Shown here piece after piece: positions 19,831 through 30,927 of a DNA stretch of 64,000 nucleotides (its first letter is position 1; the number at the start of each line of letters is the position of its first letter). The stretch comes from Lithobates sylvaticus (Eukaryota; Chordata; Amphibia; Anura; Ranidae): contig CM053026.1 of NCBI GenBank assembly GCA_028564925.1, positions 130,856,150-130,920,149 of the forward strand. Reading direction: 5' to 3'. The translations under genes were made by a program, and so were the position numbers. Below the pieces are notes generated by a model. That model made no database searches. It had not been told where the DNA came from and worked only from the letters and a program-made list of their open reading frames with translations.

Positions 19831-20465
19831 TCTCTGCCATCCCCCCCAATACTGTGCCATACCCCCCTATACTGTGCCATACCCCCCTATACTGTGCCAT
19901 ACCCCCCTATACTGTGCCATACCCCCCAATACTCTGCCATACCCCGCAATACTCTGCCATACCCCGCAATACTCTGCCATACCCTGCCATACCCTGCGAT
20001 ACTCTGCCATACCCTGCGATAATCTGCCATACCCTGCGATGCCCTGCCATACCCTGCGATGCCCTGCCATACCCTGCGATGCTCTGCCATACCCTGCGAT
20101 GCTCTGCCATACCCTACGATGCTCTGCCATACCCTGCGATACCCTGCGATACTCTGCCATACCCTGCGATACTCTGCCATACCCTGCGATACTCTGCCAT
20201 ACCCTGCGATACTCTGCCATACCCTGCGATACCCTGCGATACTCTGCGATGCTCTGCCATACCCTGCCATACCCTGCCATACCCTGCCATACCCTGCGAT
20301 ACCCTGCGATACTCTGCGATACCCGGCGATACTCTGCAATACCCGGCGATACTCTGCGATACTCTACCATACCCTGCGATACTCTGCAATACCCGGCGAT
20401 ACTCTGCAATACCCTGCGATACTCTGCCATACCCTGCAATACCCAACAATACCCTGCGATACTCG
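19831..20465. repeat. 10-bp-period minisatellite, about 63 units
   Basis: Units alternate between ACCCTGCGAT-type and ACTCTGCCAT-type 10-mers, giving a 20-bp higher-order period. No insertion or deletion disturbs the 10-bp phase. Unit type changes along the array: ACCCCCCTAT first, then ACCCCGCAAT, then ACCCTGCGAT. Because 10 is not a multiple of 3 and the unit lacks in-frame stops, long open frames exist in several frames on both strands. They are artefacts. Confidence 0.95.
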
Positions 20466-22209
20466 CTACGATCAAAGCCAGGATCGTTTTTTTTTTTTAT
20501 TTCAGGCTTTCCAGCCTAGAGGTGAGATGTGGGGTCTTATTGACCCCATATCTCACTGTAAAGAGGACCTGTAATGCCATATTCCTATTACAAGGGATGT
20601 TTACATTCCTTGTAATAGGAATAAAAGTGATCAAAAAATTTTTTGGGGGGAAAAAAAGGGTCAAACTAAAATAAATAAAGTAAAATGAACAATAAAAATA
20701 TATATTTATTTTTTAAAGCGTCCCTGTCCCTGTGTGCTCGCACGCAGAAGCGAACGCATACGTAAGTCCCGCCCACATATGAAAACGGTGTTCAAACCAC
20801 ACATGTGAGGTATCGCTGCGAACGTTAGAGCGAGAACAATAATTTTGGTCCTAGACCTCCTCTGTAACTCAAAACATGTAACCAGTAAACAAAATTAAAG
20901 CCTATGGGGATTTTTAAGTAGCGAAGTTTGGCGCCATTTCACGAGTGTGTGCAATTTTGAAGCGTGACATGTTGGGTATCTATTTACTCGGCGTAACTTC
21001 ATCTTTCACATTATGCAAAAACATTGGGCTAAATTTACAGTTTTGTTTTTTGTAAAGCACAAAACATTTTTTTTCCAAATAGAACACGTTCGAAAAATTG
21101 CTGCGCAAGTACCGTGCTAGATAAAAAGTTGCAACGACCGCCATTGTATTCTCTAGGGTCTTTGATAAAAAAACATATATAATATTTTGGGGTTCTATGT
21201 AATTTTCTAGCAAATAAATGATGATTTTTACATGTAGGAGAGAAATGTCAGAATTGTCCTGGGTGCTCCAGAACACCTGATGGTGCTCCCTGCATGTTGG
21301 GCCTCTGTATGTGGCCACGCTGTGTAAAAGTCTCACACATGTGGTATCGCCGTACTCAGGAGTAATAGCAGAATGTGTTTTGGGGTGTAATTTGTGGTAT
21401 TCATATGCTGTGTGTGAGAAATAACCTGCTAATATGACAATTTTGTGAAAAAAAAAAAAAAAAATTAAAAAAAATCTTGATATTGCAAAGAATTGTGGGA
21501 AAAAATGACAACTTCAAAAAACTCACCATGCCTCTTTCCAAATACCTTGGAATGTCTTCTTTCCAAAAAGGGGTCATTTGGGGGGTATTTGTACTTTTCT
21601 GGCATGTTAGGGTCTCAAGAAATGAGATAGGCCGTCAGTACTTCAGGTGTGATCAATTTTCAGATATTGGCACCATAGCTTGTGGACTCTATAACTTTCA
21701 CAAAGACCAAATAAGATACCCCAATTTGTACTTATTTATTTTTACCAAAGATATGTAGCAGTATAAATTTTGGCCAAAATTTATCAAGAAAAATTACAAA
21801 TTTGCTAAATTTTATAACAAAAACGAAGAAAAATTCATTTTTTTTTTACTGAATTTTCAGTCATTTTTCTTTTATAGCGCAAAAAATAAAAAACCCAGAG
21901 GTGATTAAATACCACCAAAAGAAAGCTCTATTTGTGTGAAAAAAAGGACAAAAATTTCATATGGGTACAGTGTTGTATGAATGAGTAATTGTCATTCAAG
22001 TGTGAGAGCACCGAAAGCTGAAAATTGGTCTGGTTATTAAGGGTGTTTAAGTGCCCAGTGGTCAAGTGGTTAAACAGTATCGAAACAAAACACAAACATG
22101 TAATATAATACAGCTTACCAGTGCCTAGAGGTGTTAGCTGCATTAGTTGTTTTGTTGCATTATCTTTAGACTTTTTTTTCCCTTCATTTCCACCTGGTGA
22201 TTCTGCCAG

Positions 22210-22390
22210 TAACATTGGGGTTGATTTACTACAACTGGAGAGTGTAAAATCTGGTGCAGCTCTGCATAGAAACCAATCAGAGTCCAGGTTTTTGTCAAAG
22301 CTTATTTGAACAAACTGAAGTTAGAAGCTGATTGGCAACCATGCACAGCTGCACCAGTTTTGTACTCTCCAGTTTTAGTAAATAAATACC
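22210..22390. mobile_element. Short palindromic MITE (TTTACTA-ACTGGAGAGT family)
   Basis: The left terminus TTGATTTACTACAACTGG, followed by AGAGTGTAAAAT and GGTGCAGCT, recurs inverted at the right end (TGCACC, ACTCTCCAG, TTTAGTAAAT). The inverted repeats are about 65 bp with roughly 85 percent identity by eye. I recognise the consensus as a common frog repeat. Partial relatives lie at 60603-60660 and 58741-58848. Confidence 0.75.
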
Positions 22391-22553
22391 ATAGTTCCTG
22401 TCCCAGTATGACAAAGCTAAGTCACTGTACTGTATCTGGACAACAGAAACAGGACAGTACATGCGATGCAGAGGCTTTGTTCAAAGGTAAGCATTTTATA
22501 ATGAGCTAGTATACGGTGCATGCTAGCTCATTATGCCTTTGCCTTACAGGTAG

Positions 22554-23440
22554 GGAAGAGCCGAACCCCCCCAGTTCGGATCGCACCAGAACTTGCGAAC
22601 AGGCAAAAAATGTGTACGAACACACGAACACCATTAAAGTCTATGGGACACGAACATGAAAAATCAATAGTGCTCATTTTAAAGGCTTATGTGCAAGGTT
22701 TTATCATAAAGTGTTTGGGGAACCTGTATCAATACAAAAAGAAGTTTTAAAAACAGCCGTTTTTTTCAGGAGCAGGGATTTAAAAAATTCTAAAAGTGAA
22801 ACAATGAAAATTAAATATTCCTTTAAATATCATGCCTGGGGGGTGTCCTTAGTATGCTTATAAAGTAGCGCATCTTTCCAGTGTTTAGAACAGTACCACA
22901 GCAAAATGACATTTCTAAAGGAAAACATTTCATTTAAAACTGGTGGCTGTAATGAATTGTCGGATCTCGGCAATATATATAAAAAAATGGTATGGGCCCC
23001 CCCAGTCTATTACCAGGCCCTTTGGGTCCGGTATGAATATTAAGGGGGAATACCGCACCAACATTTTTTTAAAAATTGCGTGGGGGACCCCCCAAAATCC
23101 ATACCAGGCTCTTCAGGTCTGGTATGGATAGTAAGGGGAACCCTGCACCAATTTTTTTTTTTAAATGGCGTGGGTGTCCCCCCAAAAATCCATACCAGAT
23201 CCTTATCTGAGCATGCAACCTGGTAGGCCACAGGAAACCATAGCAGGCCACATGCCCTTAACACAGGGAGGGTGCTTTGTGGTCCCCCAAAGCACCTTGT
23301 CCCTGTGTTGATGGGGACAAGTGACTCATGCCCACAACCCTTGCCCGGTGGTTGTGGGGGTCTGTGGGCGGTAGGCTTATTGGAATCTGAACCCCCCTTT
23401 AACAAGGGGACCCCCAGATCTCCCCTATGTTAATGGGTAT
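22554..23440 (+). mobile_element. End of a frog element with TAGGGA-AGCCGAAC terminus
   Basis: The terminus TAGGGAAGAGCCGAAC is followed by CACCAGAACTTGCGAACAGG and AAGTCTATGGGACACGAAC. A diverged inverted version of the same terminus lies at about 36780-37209. Downstream, three units of about 85 bp start near 22997, 23083 and 23172. Each has CCCCCCA, a CATACCAG-type core, and a run of T after CGCACCAA or TGCACCAA. The TAGGGATGAGC-like end resembles the hAT-type MITEs at 33696 and 33948. No transposase is visible and the inner end is not defined. Confidence 0.55.
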
Positions 23441-23768
23441 TGGGTACATTGTACCCCTACTCATTCACTAAAGAAGTGTCAAAAAATGTAAAAATGACAG
23501 TAGACAGTTTGGGACATCTGATAAATAAAACTGCTTTTCCTAGTCCCCTAGATATAAATGAGCATTCAAATCTTGCACTGCGGGACAGCCCCACTGAAAA
23601 GGAGGATATTAACTTTCCCTGGAGCTCAGCTTTAAAACTCGCTGGTAATGGATTTATTTAGATTAAAGTGGTTCTAAAGGCATGTTTTTTTTTTATCCTA
23701 ATGCATTCTATTAAAAACCTACTGTGTGCTGGCGCCGACCGCGCCGGCCATTACCCGGGCTCAGCCCC

Positions 23769-24635
23769 ATGCCTCTTAATGCCACACCTCTATCCACCCT
23801 GGCAAATATTCCAGTGACTGACAATCCTGTATCAGAAAGCATGCTAAAATCAATGCTGCTCACCCTACAAAAAGATCTGCACAGGGAATTACAATTATCC
23901 CTCTCCCAGGCACATGACAGGCTTGACTGCCTGGAGGACAGGGCAAACATGGCGGAAGAGCACATCTCTGAAATGGGCAAAGCTCATAATGAACTCCTTG
24001 ATGCACACGATCACCACACGGATGAGATTCAAAAGATAAAAATGAAGCTCTCAGACCTCGAGGACAGATCTAGACGAAATAACATAAAATTTAGAGGGAT
24101 CCCTGAATCCGTACCACCAACTGAGCTCCAAAAATTCCTGCAACAACTCTTCATCACCCTGCTCCCTAATCTTACCCAACAAGACATGATTATTGACCGT
24201 GTACACAGAATCGCAAAACCAGACCACCTGCCAGCGGATATACCCCGAGATGTCCTGGCCAGAATCCACTTTTTTCATATCAAGGAGCAAGTCCTCCACG
24301 CAGCCAGAAATTTCAAACCCTTACCAGCACCCTACGCCAAACTATCTCTCTTTACAGATCTGTCACCTGCTACCATGGAGCTTAGAAGAGCATATACTCC
24401 GGTCACTTCAATCTTACAAGAAAACAAAATTACTTATCGATGGGGATACCCCACCAAACTTCTGGTCAACTACCAACAAAAAATTGTCCCGATTTTATCA
24501 CCCAAAGACGGATATAAGAAACTGACTAACTGGGGACTATTACCCATCTCTGCGACCTCTCACAGATTCAGTAACCAAACTGCCTCCTCATCTCCTCCTC
24601 CTAGACATCACCCTAACAAAACACACAAAGCCTAA
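23769..24635 (+). CDS. LINE ORF1 protein (RNA-binding chaperone)
   Basis: A 288-codon frame starting MPLNATPLSTL. Residues about 40-115 are a predicted coiled coil (LQKDLHRELQLSLSQAHDRL, then heptads through DEIQKIKMKLSDLEDRS). The RNA-recognition part follows, with RRNNIKFRGIPES, then DRVHRIAKP, RDVLARIHFFHIKEQVL and ITYRWGYP, all typical of L1-type ORF1p. The product should trimerise and coat element RNA. The frame is open to its stop. An earlier non-ATG extension enters the target duplication and is not native. ORF2 follows after 398 bp. Confidence 0.88.
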   Translation: MPLNATPLSTLANIPVTDNPVSESMLKSMLLTLQKDLHRELQLSLSQAHDRLDCLEDRANMAEEHISEMGKAHNELLDAHDHHTDEIQKIKMKLSDLEDRSRRNNIKFRGIPESVPPTELQKFLQQLFITLLPNLTQQDMIIDRVHRIAKPDHLPADIPRDVLARIHFFHIKEQVLHAARNFKPLPAPYAKLSLFTDLSPATMELRRAYTPVTSILQENKITYRWGYPTKLLVNYQQKIVPILSPKDGYKKLTNWGLLPISATSHRFSNQTASSSPPPRHHPNKTHKA

Positions 24636-25033
24636 CGTCCACTCCAAGATCATTGTCCCCAGCGTGAAATGTCCTGCTTGGGCGACCTACTTGTTTCCAC
24701 CTCCCCACCAAACTAGAGTGTGCTAAGCACACCCACGTAAATTCTCTTTTCTCTGGTTTCTTTATTTTTTATTTTTTACATAGTGTTTGCTCTTTAACAA
24801 CTGTTGTTATTTGAACAAATTGTTTCCTTTCAACGATTGTTTATATTTGAAGTTAAATACAATCTAGGTGATACCGTTTGCCTTTTCTCTACCTAACGAA
24901 TAAGAACTAACGGACTGCCTGTTACAAATCTTAAATATTCAGTCTACCTGATATCTAATCTTTGTAATACTCAACTGTGAACGTACTGTGATCGCGTTCG
25001 GTAACTGCATACTGTCCTAGATCACTTGACATC

Positions 25034-28000
25034 ATGCCACTCAATATCGTATCCATTAATGCCAAGGGGCTCAATTCCCCATTCAAAAGAAATCTCCTAT
25101 GGAAAGAAGCATGTTCCCGACAGGCGGACATATTATGCGTGCAAGAAACGCACTTTTCTAATTCAAAACCCCCAAGCTGTACACATAAAAAATACTCCCA
25201 TTATTTCTTCTCTAACAATAACAAAAAGAAATGTGGAGTAATGATAGCCATCAGCTCCAAAATCGCCTTTACCTTACACCAAATAGACACAGACGATGAG
25301 GGCAGATTTATAATTATATCCGCTACCATCGACGATCACCCAATCACCCTAGTAAATGTTTATGTACCCAATATCTCCCAGACTGTTTTTTACAAAAAAC
25401 TCAAAACCAAATTGCATCCTTATAGAATTGACTCTTTAATCATCTGTGGAGATTTCAATGACATCCCCGATCCCACACTAGACTCCACCAACCCGGGCAG
25501 GAAAAGGACCTCGGCCCTTTCCACATTCATAGCCAACGAAAATCTCTATGACCCCTGGAGATGTATGCATGATGTTGAACGCGATTACACATTTTATTCC
25601 CATCCTGGAAATTCATACTCTCGGATCGACCTTTTTCTTACTAATAAAAAAGCTTTATTGTCCACATCAGAATCACATATTGGCGTGATCACATGGTCAG
25701 ACCATGCACCAATATCCCTGAAAATGTTCCCCCAGACATCCCCTACTAATCATTCTTCATGGCGAATGAATTCCTCCCTCTTAACCAACCCGAGATATGA
25801 AAACAGAATTAAATCCGAGATTGAGAATTTCTTTGAGATCAATTGTGCATCTATTGACAACCAATCCACAGTATGGTTAGCTCACAAAGCTTTTCTACGA
25901 GGGCTCCTTATCAAATTTGGTGCTCAAGAACGCAGGAGACAATCAATAGAAATTGACGCGCTGCTACAAAAAATTAAAATTCTAGAAACAACAAACAAAA
26001 ACTCACCTAATCGGATAACGCTGGAAGCAATCAGAGACTATAGGTGCAAACTGAGTGAAATACTACATTGCAAATTTGACTACTACATCAAAAGACTAAA
26101 ACTAAAATCCTACGCCTTTAGCAACAAGTCTGGAGCCTTTCTAGCCAGACAGGTTAAACAACAACAAAAACGCACCAAAATCCCATACCTCCTCAGCTCC
26201 AAAGGCTCACGCATGACCAACCCATTAGACATCGCCAACACATTTGCGTCCTTTTACTCACAACTATACAACCTCCAAAAAATAGACCCAGCGGCCCCAA
26301 CAAATACAGTGGAAATTGACACCTTTCTCTCCTCCATACAACTTCCCTCACTGACACACGCGCAACTAAACGAGCTGTCTACCCCATTCACACAGGAAGA
26401 AATTTGTACTGCCATCAAATCTCTTCCTCTACACAAGTCGCCAGGTCCGGATGGGTTCGCTAATGAATATTACAAACATTTCAATGACATCCTCTCACCC
26501 CATTTATGCACCACATTTAATCAATATGCGTCCACGGGAAAAATACCAAATGAATGCCTCGAGGCCCTCATAGTGACTCTCCCTAAACCAGGTAAACCAT
26601 CGGACATCCCAGGAAACTATAGGCCCATCTCTCTGTTAAATACAGATACTAAATTATACGCCAAGTTGTTAGCTGTCCGTCTCTCCACGGTCATGGACCA
26701 ACTAATCCACATAGATCAAGTTGGTTTCATCCCGGGAAGGCAAACTTCAGATGGAACCCGACGATTTATTGACCTCATACAATGGACAGAGCATAATCAA
26801 ATACCTTCTCTGCTCCTCTCTTTGGACGCAGAGAAGGCATTTGATAGAGTACATTGGACATACCTGGAAGCAGTCCTGAGAAAGTTTGGCATATCAGGCA
26901 CGCTTCTGAACGCCATCCTTTGCCTCTACACAAACCCAAGTGCACGAGTATGGACCTCGGGCGTCATCTCTGACCCTTTCAATATTACCAACGGCACACG
27001 TCAAGGTTGCCCCCTATCGCCTTTAATTTTTGCCATGGTCATGGAACCATTAGCCCAACGAATTCGATCTGAGCCCACAATAAAAGGTATCACAATAGGC
27101 CCTACAGAACATAAAATTGGTCTATACGCAGACGATGTGATAATCGCAGTCACCGACCCACAGCAATCCTTGGCTATGATACAACATATTCTTGACCAAT
27201 TCAGCACAATATCTCTATACAAAGTAAATCACAGCAAATCCTTTATGCTAGCCCTTGGCTTAGACAGGTCAACTATACTACATATCTCCCAACATTCCCC
27301 ATTCTCATGGTCCAAAGATAACTCCCTAACTTATTTAGGAATTCACCTAATCACACCCAGCAAAAGTCTCCTGCGCATAAACCTGGCAACCCTAGTAGAA
27401 AAGCTTAATAAAATATCTAGTGAAATAAACCACCCCTATGTGTCCTGGGCAGGTAGGACTGCCTTAGCCAAAATGTTTTTGCTACCGCATATCCTGTATA
27501 TTTTTCGTACTCTTCCAATACCACTCCTTCCAATGCATCTACAGACTCTCCAGTCCCTCATCAACTCTTTTATCTGGCGACACAAAAAAGCCAGAGTCAA
27601 GAAAAATACTCTGATGACCCCAACAAATATGGGAGGACTGGGGGCTCCCAACCTAAACCTCTATTACAAGGCAGTCATTCTAGATCAACTCAAATCTTGG
27701 TGGAACACGACTACCCCCTCCAATTGGGCCCAGATAGAAGCAGTAACACTGACTGCAGACCCCAAACTTCTCCTCAGTGCCTCGCTCCTCGCACCCACCA
27801 CCAAACATTTCCCATTGGACACAATCTCTGCCTCTCTAAGAGTATGGACCTCATTACCTCAAATGTCAAAAGGAATAACTCACTCTATATTACAATACAT
27901 CCCAACTCAAACCCTCTCACTCATTCTCCCGGACCTCCAGCTACAGCCATGGATCGATGCAGGTATTCACGATCTCGGAAAAATCTTCTCCACATCCAAC

Positions 28001-28330
28001 TTAAAATCATTTGAACACCTCCAAACCTCTTATGGCATTTCTTCAAAAACTTTCTATATCTACTTAAGGGTCAGGTCTCTACTCAATAATATTCTATGGA
28101 TAAAACAAGACAGAATTCTGCATACCACGCTCAAACATTTTACCATGAGTGGACATACACGTAAAGGCATCTCGTATATCTACAATATACTCTCCCGATC
28201 TGCAGAAAACCCAATCCAATCTCAAATCTTGAAATGGACCGAGCACATCCCCTCAGCTCCACCAAATAGCCTGTGGTACAATGCCCTATCCCTGCCTTCA
28301 AAACTATCGCATTGCACTGCACACTGGTAA
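25034..28330 (+). CDS. LINE ORF2: endonuclease and reverse transcriptase (stopped before C-terminus)
   Basis: A 1098-codon frame. The N-terminal APE-type endonuclease has SINAKGLNS (Asn9), CVQETHF (Glu38), ICGDFND (Asp140, Asn142) and WSDHAPI (SDH 222-224). The RT has KSPGPDGFANEYY, NYRPISLLNTD, IPGRQTSDG, SLDAEKAFDRVHW (Asp598), GTRQGCPLSPLIF and YADD at 698-701. The catalytic residues visible are all present. The enzyme nicks target DNA and copies element RNA. An in-frame TAA at 28328-28330 ends the frame early. The same frame then continues to 28804, so the full product would be 1256 residues. Confidence 0.9.
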   Translation: MPLNIVSINAKGLNSPFKRNLLWKEACSRQADILCVQETHFSNSKPPSCTHKKYSHYFFSNNNKKKCGVMIAISSKIAFTLHQIDTDDEGRFIIISATIDDHPITLVNVYVPNISQTVFYKKLKTKLHPYRIDSLIICGDFNDIPDPTLDSTNPGRKRTSALSTFIANENLYDPWRCMHDVERDYTFYSHPGNSYSRIDLFLTNKKALLSTSESHIGVITWSDHAPISLKMFPQTSPTNHSSWRMNSSLLTNPRYENRIKSEIENFFEINCASIDNQSTVWLAHKAFLRGLLIKFGAQERRRQSIEIDALLQKIKILETTNKNSPNRITLEAIRDYRCKLSEILHCKFDYYIKRLKLKSYAFSNKSGAFLARQVKQQQKRTKIPYLLSSKGSRMTNPLDIANTFASFYSQLYNLQKIDPAAPTNTVEIDTFLSSIQLPSLTHAQLNELSTPFTQEEICTAIKSLPLHKSPGPDGFANEYYKHFNDILSPHLCTTFNQYASTGKIPNECLEALIVTLPKPGKPSDIPGNYRPISLLNTDTKLYAKLLAVRLSTVMDQLIHIDQVGFIPGRQTSDGTRRFIDLIQWTEHNQIPSLLLSLDAEKAFDRVHWTYLEAVLRKFGISGTLLNAILCLYTNPSARVWTSGVISDPFNITNGTRQGCPLSPLIFAMVMEPLAQRIRSEPTIKGITIGPTEHKIGLYADDVIIAVTDPQQSLAMIQHILDQFSTISLYKVNHSKSFMLALGLDRSTILHISQHSPFSWSKDNSLTYLGIHLITPSKSLLRINLATLVEKLNKISSEINHPYVSWAGRTALAKMFLLPHILYIFRTLPIPLLPMHLQTLQSLINSFIWRHKKARVKKNTLMTPTNMGGLGAPNLNLYYKAVILDQLKSWWNTTTPSNWAQIEAVTLTADPKLLLSASLLAPTTKHFPLDTISASLRVWTSLPQMSKGITHSILQYIPTQTLSLILPDLQLQPWIDAGIHDLGKIFSTSNLKSFEHLQTSYGISSKTFYIYLRVRSLLNNILWIKQDRILHTTLKHFTMSGHTRKGISYIYNILSRSAENPIQSQILKWTEHIPSAPPNSLWYNALSLPSKLSHCTAHW

Positions 28331-28804
28331 TCCCTGCAGAAACTCTTTCAACACTGGTACTATACTCCCAGCAGGCTTGCCAAGATCTACCCCAATGTTT
28401 CTCACTTATGTTGGAGAGGGTGTGGTTTTCCAGGAACTCTTTTTCATATCTGGTGGGACTGCCCGACTCTTACAGTTTTTTGGAACCAAGTACGGAACAT
28501 GCTACAATCAACCACCTGCACAACAACTACCTTATCGTCCATAGACCTCCTCTTGGGTCTGATGGTCCCCTCATGGCCTAAAAAGTATCAAACCATAGCC
28601 ACCCACATCCTTATTGCCGCAAGACTGGCACTCGCAAGGAAATGGAAAACTACGCAACCACCTGATATCCGAGAAGTGATCTCTATCTTGAACAACAATT
28701 TCAAACTGGAACACAGCTTCTCCAAAGCCCATCTCACCACAAAGAACTTCCGTAGCAACTGGGACCCATGGATCAAAGACTCCAGAAGTATGCAGCTTGA
28801 ATAA
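28331..28804 (+). pseudogene. ORF2 C-terminal domain beyond the in-frame stop
   Basis: In the same frame as 25034-28330, and open to the native TAA at 28802. It encodes FQHWYYTPSRLAKIYPN, then CWRGCGFPGTLFHIWWDCP, the cysteine/histidine module at the C-terminus of L1-type ORF2, and ends KDSRSMQLE. Comparison with the L1 fragment at 15640-16773 (WYLTPNRIAKFAP, then CWRLCGEVGTLCH) shows the segment belongs to ORF2. It probably is not made unless the stop is read through. Confidence 0.85.
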
Positions 28805-29085
28805 AAAAAAAAACCTACTGTGTGCAGCAGGCACCCCCTAATACTTACCTTAGCCCGATCTCGATCCAGCAATATTGCATTAAAGTCTCAGCTGTTCGAG
28901 ACTCTCCCTCCTGATTGGCTGAGACACAGCAGTGGGGGTCATTGGCTCCCGCGCTCTCAATCAAAGTCAATGAGCCAATGAAGAGAGAGAGGGAGCGGGT
29001 CCGAGCTCCGTGTCTGAATGAACACACAGAGCAGTGGCTTGACCCCCCCCCCCCCAAAAAAAACAAGACTTTAATATCACTTTAA

Positions 29086-30927
29086 GAGCATGGCAAATTA
29101 GATTAGGGCCTAAAGTTGATATAAACCCAATTTTTTATAAACTTTAATATACTGACGTAATTTCAAGAGTCATTTTTAATATACAGTATTTAAATCTATT
29201 TCTTTCACCAACATCATTTGTTAAAATAATATCTGGTGGTTCTGCCATGAAGGTCCTTGTTAAAATAATATCTGGTGGTTCTGCCATGAAGGTCCTTGTT
29301 CACATAGTTCCTACAATGAGGTGAAAACACATTTTCTCTTACTACGATTTCTCCTCTGTGTCATCTTGTTACATGGGCTTCCAATGGTGGCTACAAATTG
29401 CTACTGTTTCACCATCAGGAAATCCTTACTGAGAAATATCATGTAGCCATTGTTGGTATTTCATGATGTAGAGTTCCTTGAAAACAGTCTGCAAGTAATC
29501 AACAACAGTGAGGTACAACAGAGGATGAAAAAAGTTGAAAACAATGTTCTATTTAAAAAAAAATTAGCTGTTTATGTTTTCTTTTGCAAACCAAATGTCA
29601 TTCATTTAAGTCATGGCTTACATTGGATATTAACAATGAAGCAGAATTTTCCTTGCTGCATATAATACATATTGCTCATACAATTGTCGATATGTCTGAG
29701 AACTGAATAACTGCATAGTTGTAATAAATTATTAGCATTTTACCTACACAGTAGGAATACTGCAGCTTTCTTGAAAATAGACAGCTGATTTAATTTATTT
29801 GTACATGCGGCTAATTATTTCTTTCTTTGTTCATTTTTGCTCATTAAAATTATTCAGTTTGAAGGGTCGATAACAGTTTTATCTTTTAATTACCTGTTAG
29901 TTATTTCATGCTATTCTAGTTTTATTATAGCAATATCTTTATCTATATCTGAGTGGGTAGCATAAGCAACATGTATGATCTTTAAAAGTCTAATGACTAA
30001 AGTTTGGATGATTAAAACAGGAAATTGTCTTTTTTGGAACTTGTAGTGGAGTTGCCTTTTCCTTTTGGACATGAAAAAGAAGGCCAGCATTGATATACTA
30101 CAGTGTTTCAGTTTCAGAATATCAATTTGTTCCCCCTGAGAACCATTATGGGAGCCTTCCTTCTCCGTCTCCCTATCCAGCCCTTCTTTTCCTTGGCCTA
30201 ATATTGGCTGAACTGGCACACATATAGAAGCCATTGTTATCTCTAAACAGGGTCCAAGTAGGTTGGCAGTGTGGGCTTTTTAGTGTCTCTGCTGCCAACA
30301 GTACCCTTTTAAATATCAGCCTCTGCTTGCAAGTGTGATAAGCAGATATTTTGCTATGGGGTCTATTTTATAATAAACCATGCATGGACTCAGAACATGC
30401 TAACAATTTTTTCTTTTCAGGTGGCTCAGGGACACTGGCTGCTAGGAGCCCACCACTTTTAGATTATTGGCTCTCAGGGAGTGATCTTACCAGGCATAAA
30501 GATTGCAGTGCAATATGAGTTTAGGGACAGATTAAGGGGCATAAATTCAAAATTTCACAGAAACCGCAAAACTGCAAGGTTTGTCTCAAACCCAATGTGT
30601 CTCCCAACTTGAACCTCGTCCCTAATAACCTAGAAGGGAATCGTGTTCCTTTTTTATGTATGAATTGTATTTATTCTTATCACCTGGAAGCTGGAACTGC
30701 CCCTTGTAAAATGGGTCCTCACAGAAAGTGTGTCCTGGTGACTTCACAATACAGAGAATTACACTTTGAGGTTGATTTAATAAGGGCAAATATACTGTGC
30801 ACTGCAGAGCAGAGAGAATATGTCCTGTATGGATGAGCACATAAGTTATTCTCCTGCCTGTCAAGGCCTGGCCCAGTGTAAGCTTCAAGTTGATTTAGTT
30901 CTCCCATGGCTTTCTTTCGCTACTCTC
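29086..30927. other. Non-coding stretch with one small tandem duplication
   Basis: Apart from the 39-bp duplication at 29219-29296, I recognise nothing in this AT-rich interval. Short open frames (for example 29911-30234 minus and 30597-30836 plus) lack family signatures and exon-like context. Confidence 0.5.
29219..29296 (+). repeat. Perfect 39-bp tandem duplication
   Basis: Two identical 39-bp units, beginning TGTTAAAATAATATCTGG and ending AAGGTCCT, stand side by side without a mismatch. This suggests a recent slippage or repair event in otherwise ordinary non-coding DNA. Confidence 0.95.

Larger units (their letters stand above)
19361..22069 (-). mobile_element. TTAA-flanked 2.7 kb element with internal minisatellite
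   Basis: TTAA lies on both sides (19357-19360, 22070-22073). On the minus strand the element begins CCACTTGACCACTGGGCAC and carries the AAATAGAGCTTTCTTTTGG block (complement of about 21904-21935) seen in the other TTAA elements. The opposite end begins CCAGTTAACAACCGG. No transposase is visible. Inside are three short palindromes, a 116-bp palindrome and a 10-bp minisatellite. The length and content differ from the plus-oriented copies, so it is a separate subfamily. Confidence 0.7.
23730..28808 (+). mobile_element. Nearly intact L1/Tx1-type LINE
   Basis: AAAAACCTACTGTGTGC lies at 23713-23729 and 28809-28825, with the A residues possibly part of the tail. It follows CTATT, so cleavage was at a TT/AAAA site typical of L1 endonuclease. 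The element holds ORF1 (23769-24635), a 398-bp spacer and ORF2 (25034-28804). Its 5' end is only 39 bp before the ORF1 ATG, so most of any 5' UTR and promoter is lost. The 3' end has no UTR: the ORF2 stop codon merges into AATAAA and the poly(A). One in-frame stop is the only visible break in ORF2, so the insertion is young. Confidence 0.92.
23663..29085 (+). mobile_element. MITE (TTAAAGTGGTTCTAAAGGC) split by an L1
   Basis: The left part is 23663-23729 and the right part about 28826-29085, ending TTTAATATCACTTTAA. Together they form a unit of about 330 bp with inverted ends, interrupted by the LINE at 23730-28808 and its target duplication. A minus-oriented relative lies at 62095-62584. The interior includes ATTGGCT/AGCCAAT words in both orientations and a C-rich tract near 29043. 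Confidence 0.7.

Noticed and set aside
19541-20674. Long overlapping open frames on both strands (up to 299 codons)
   Set aside because: They are produced by the 10-bp minisatellite, whose 30-bp superperiod lacks stops in several frames. The predicted peptides are pure repeats of PYPAILCHTLR-like units.
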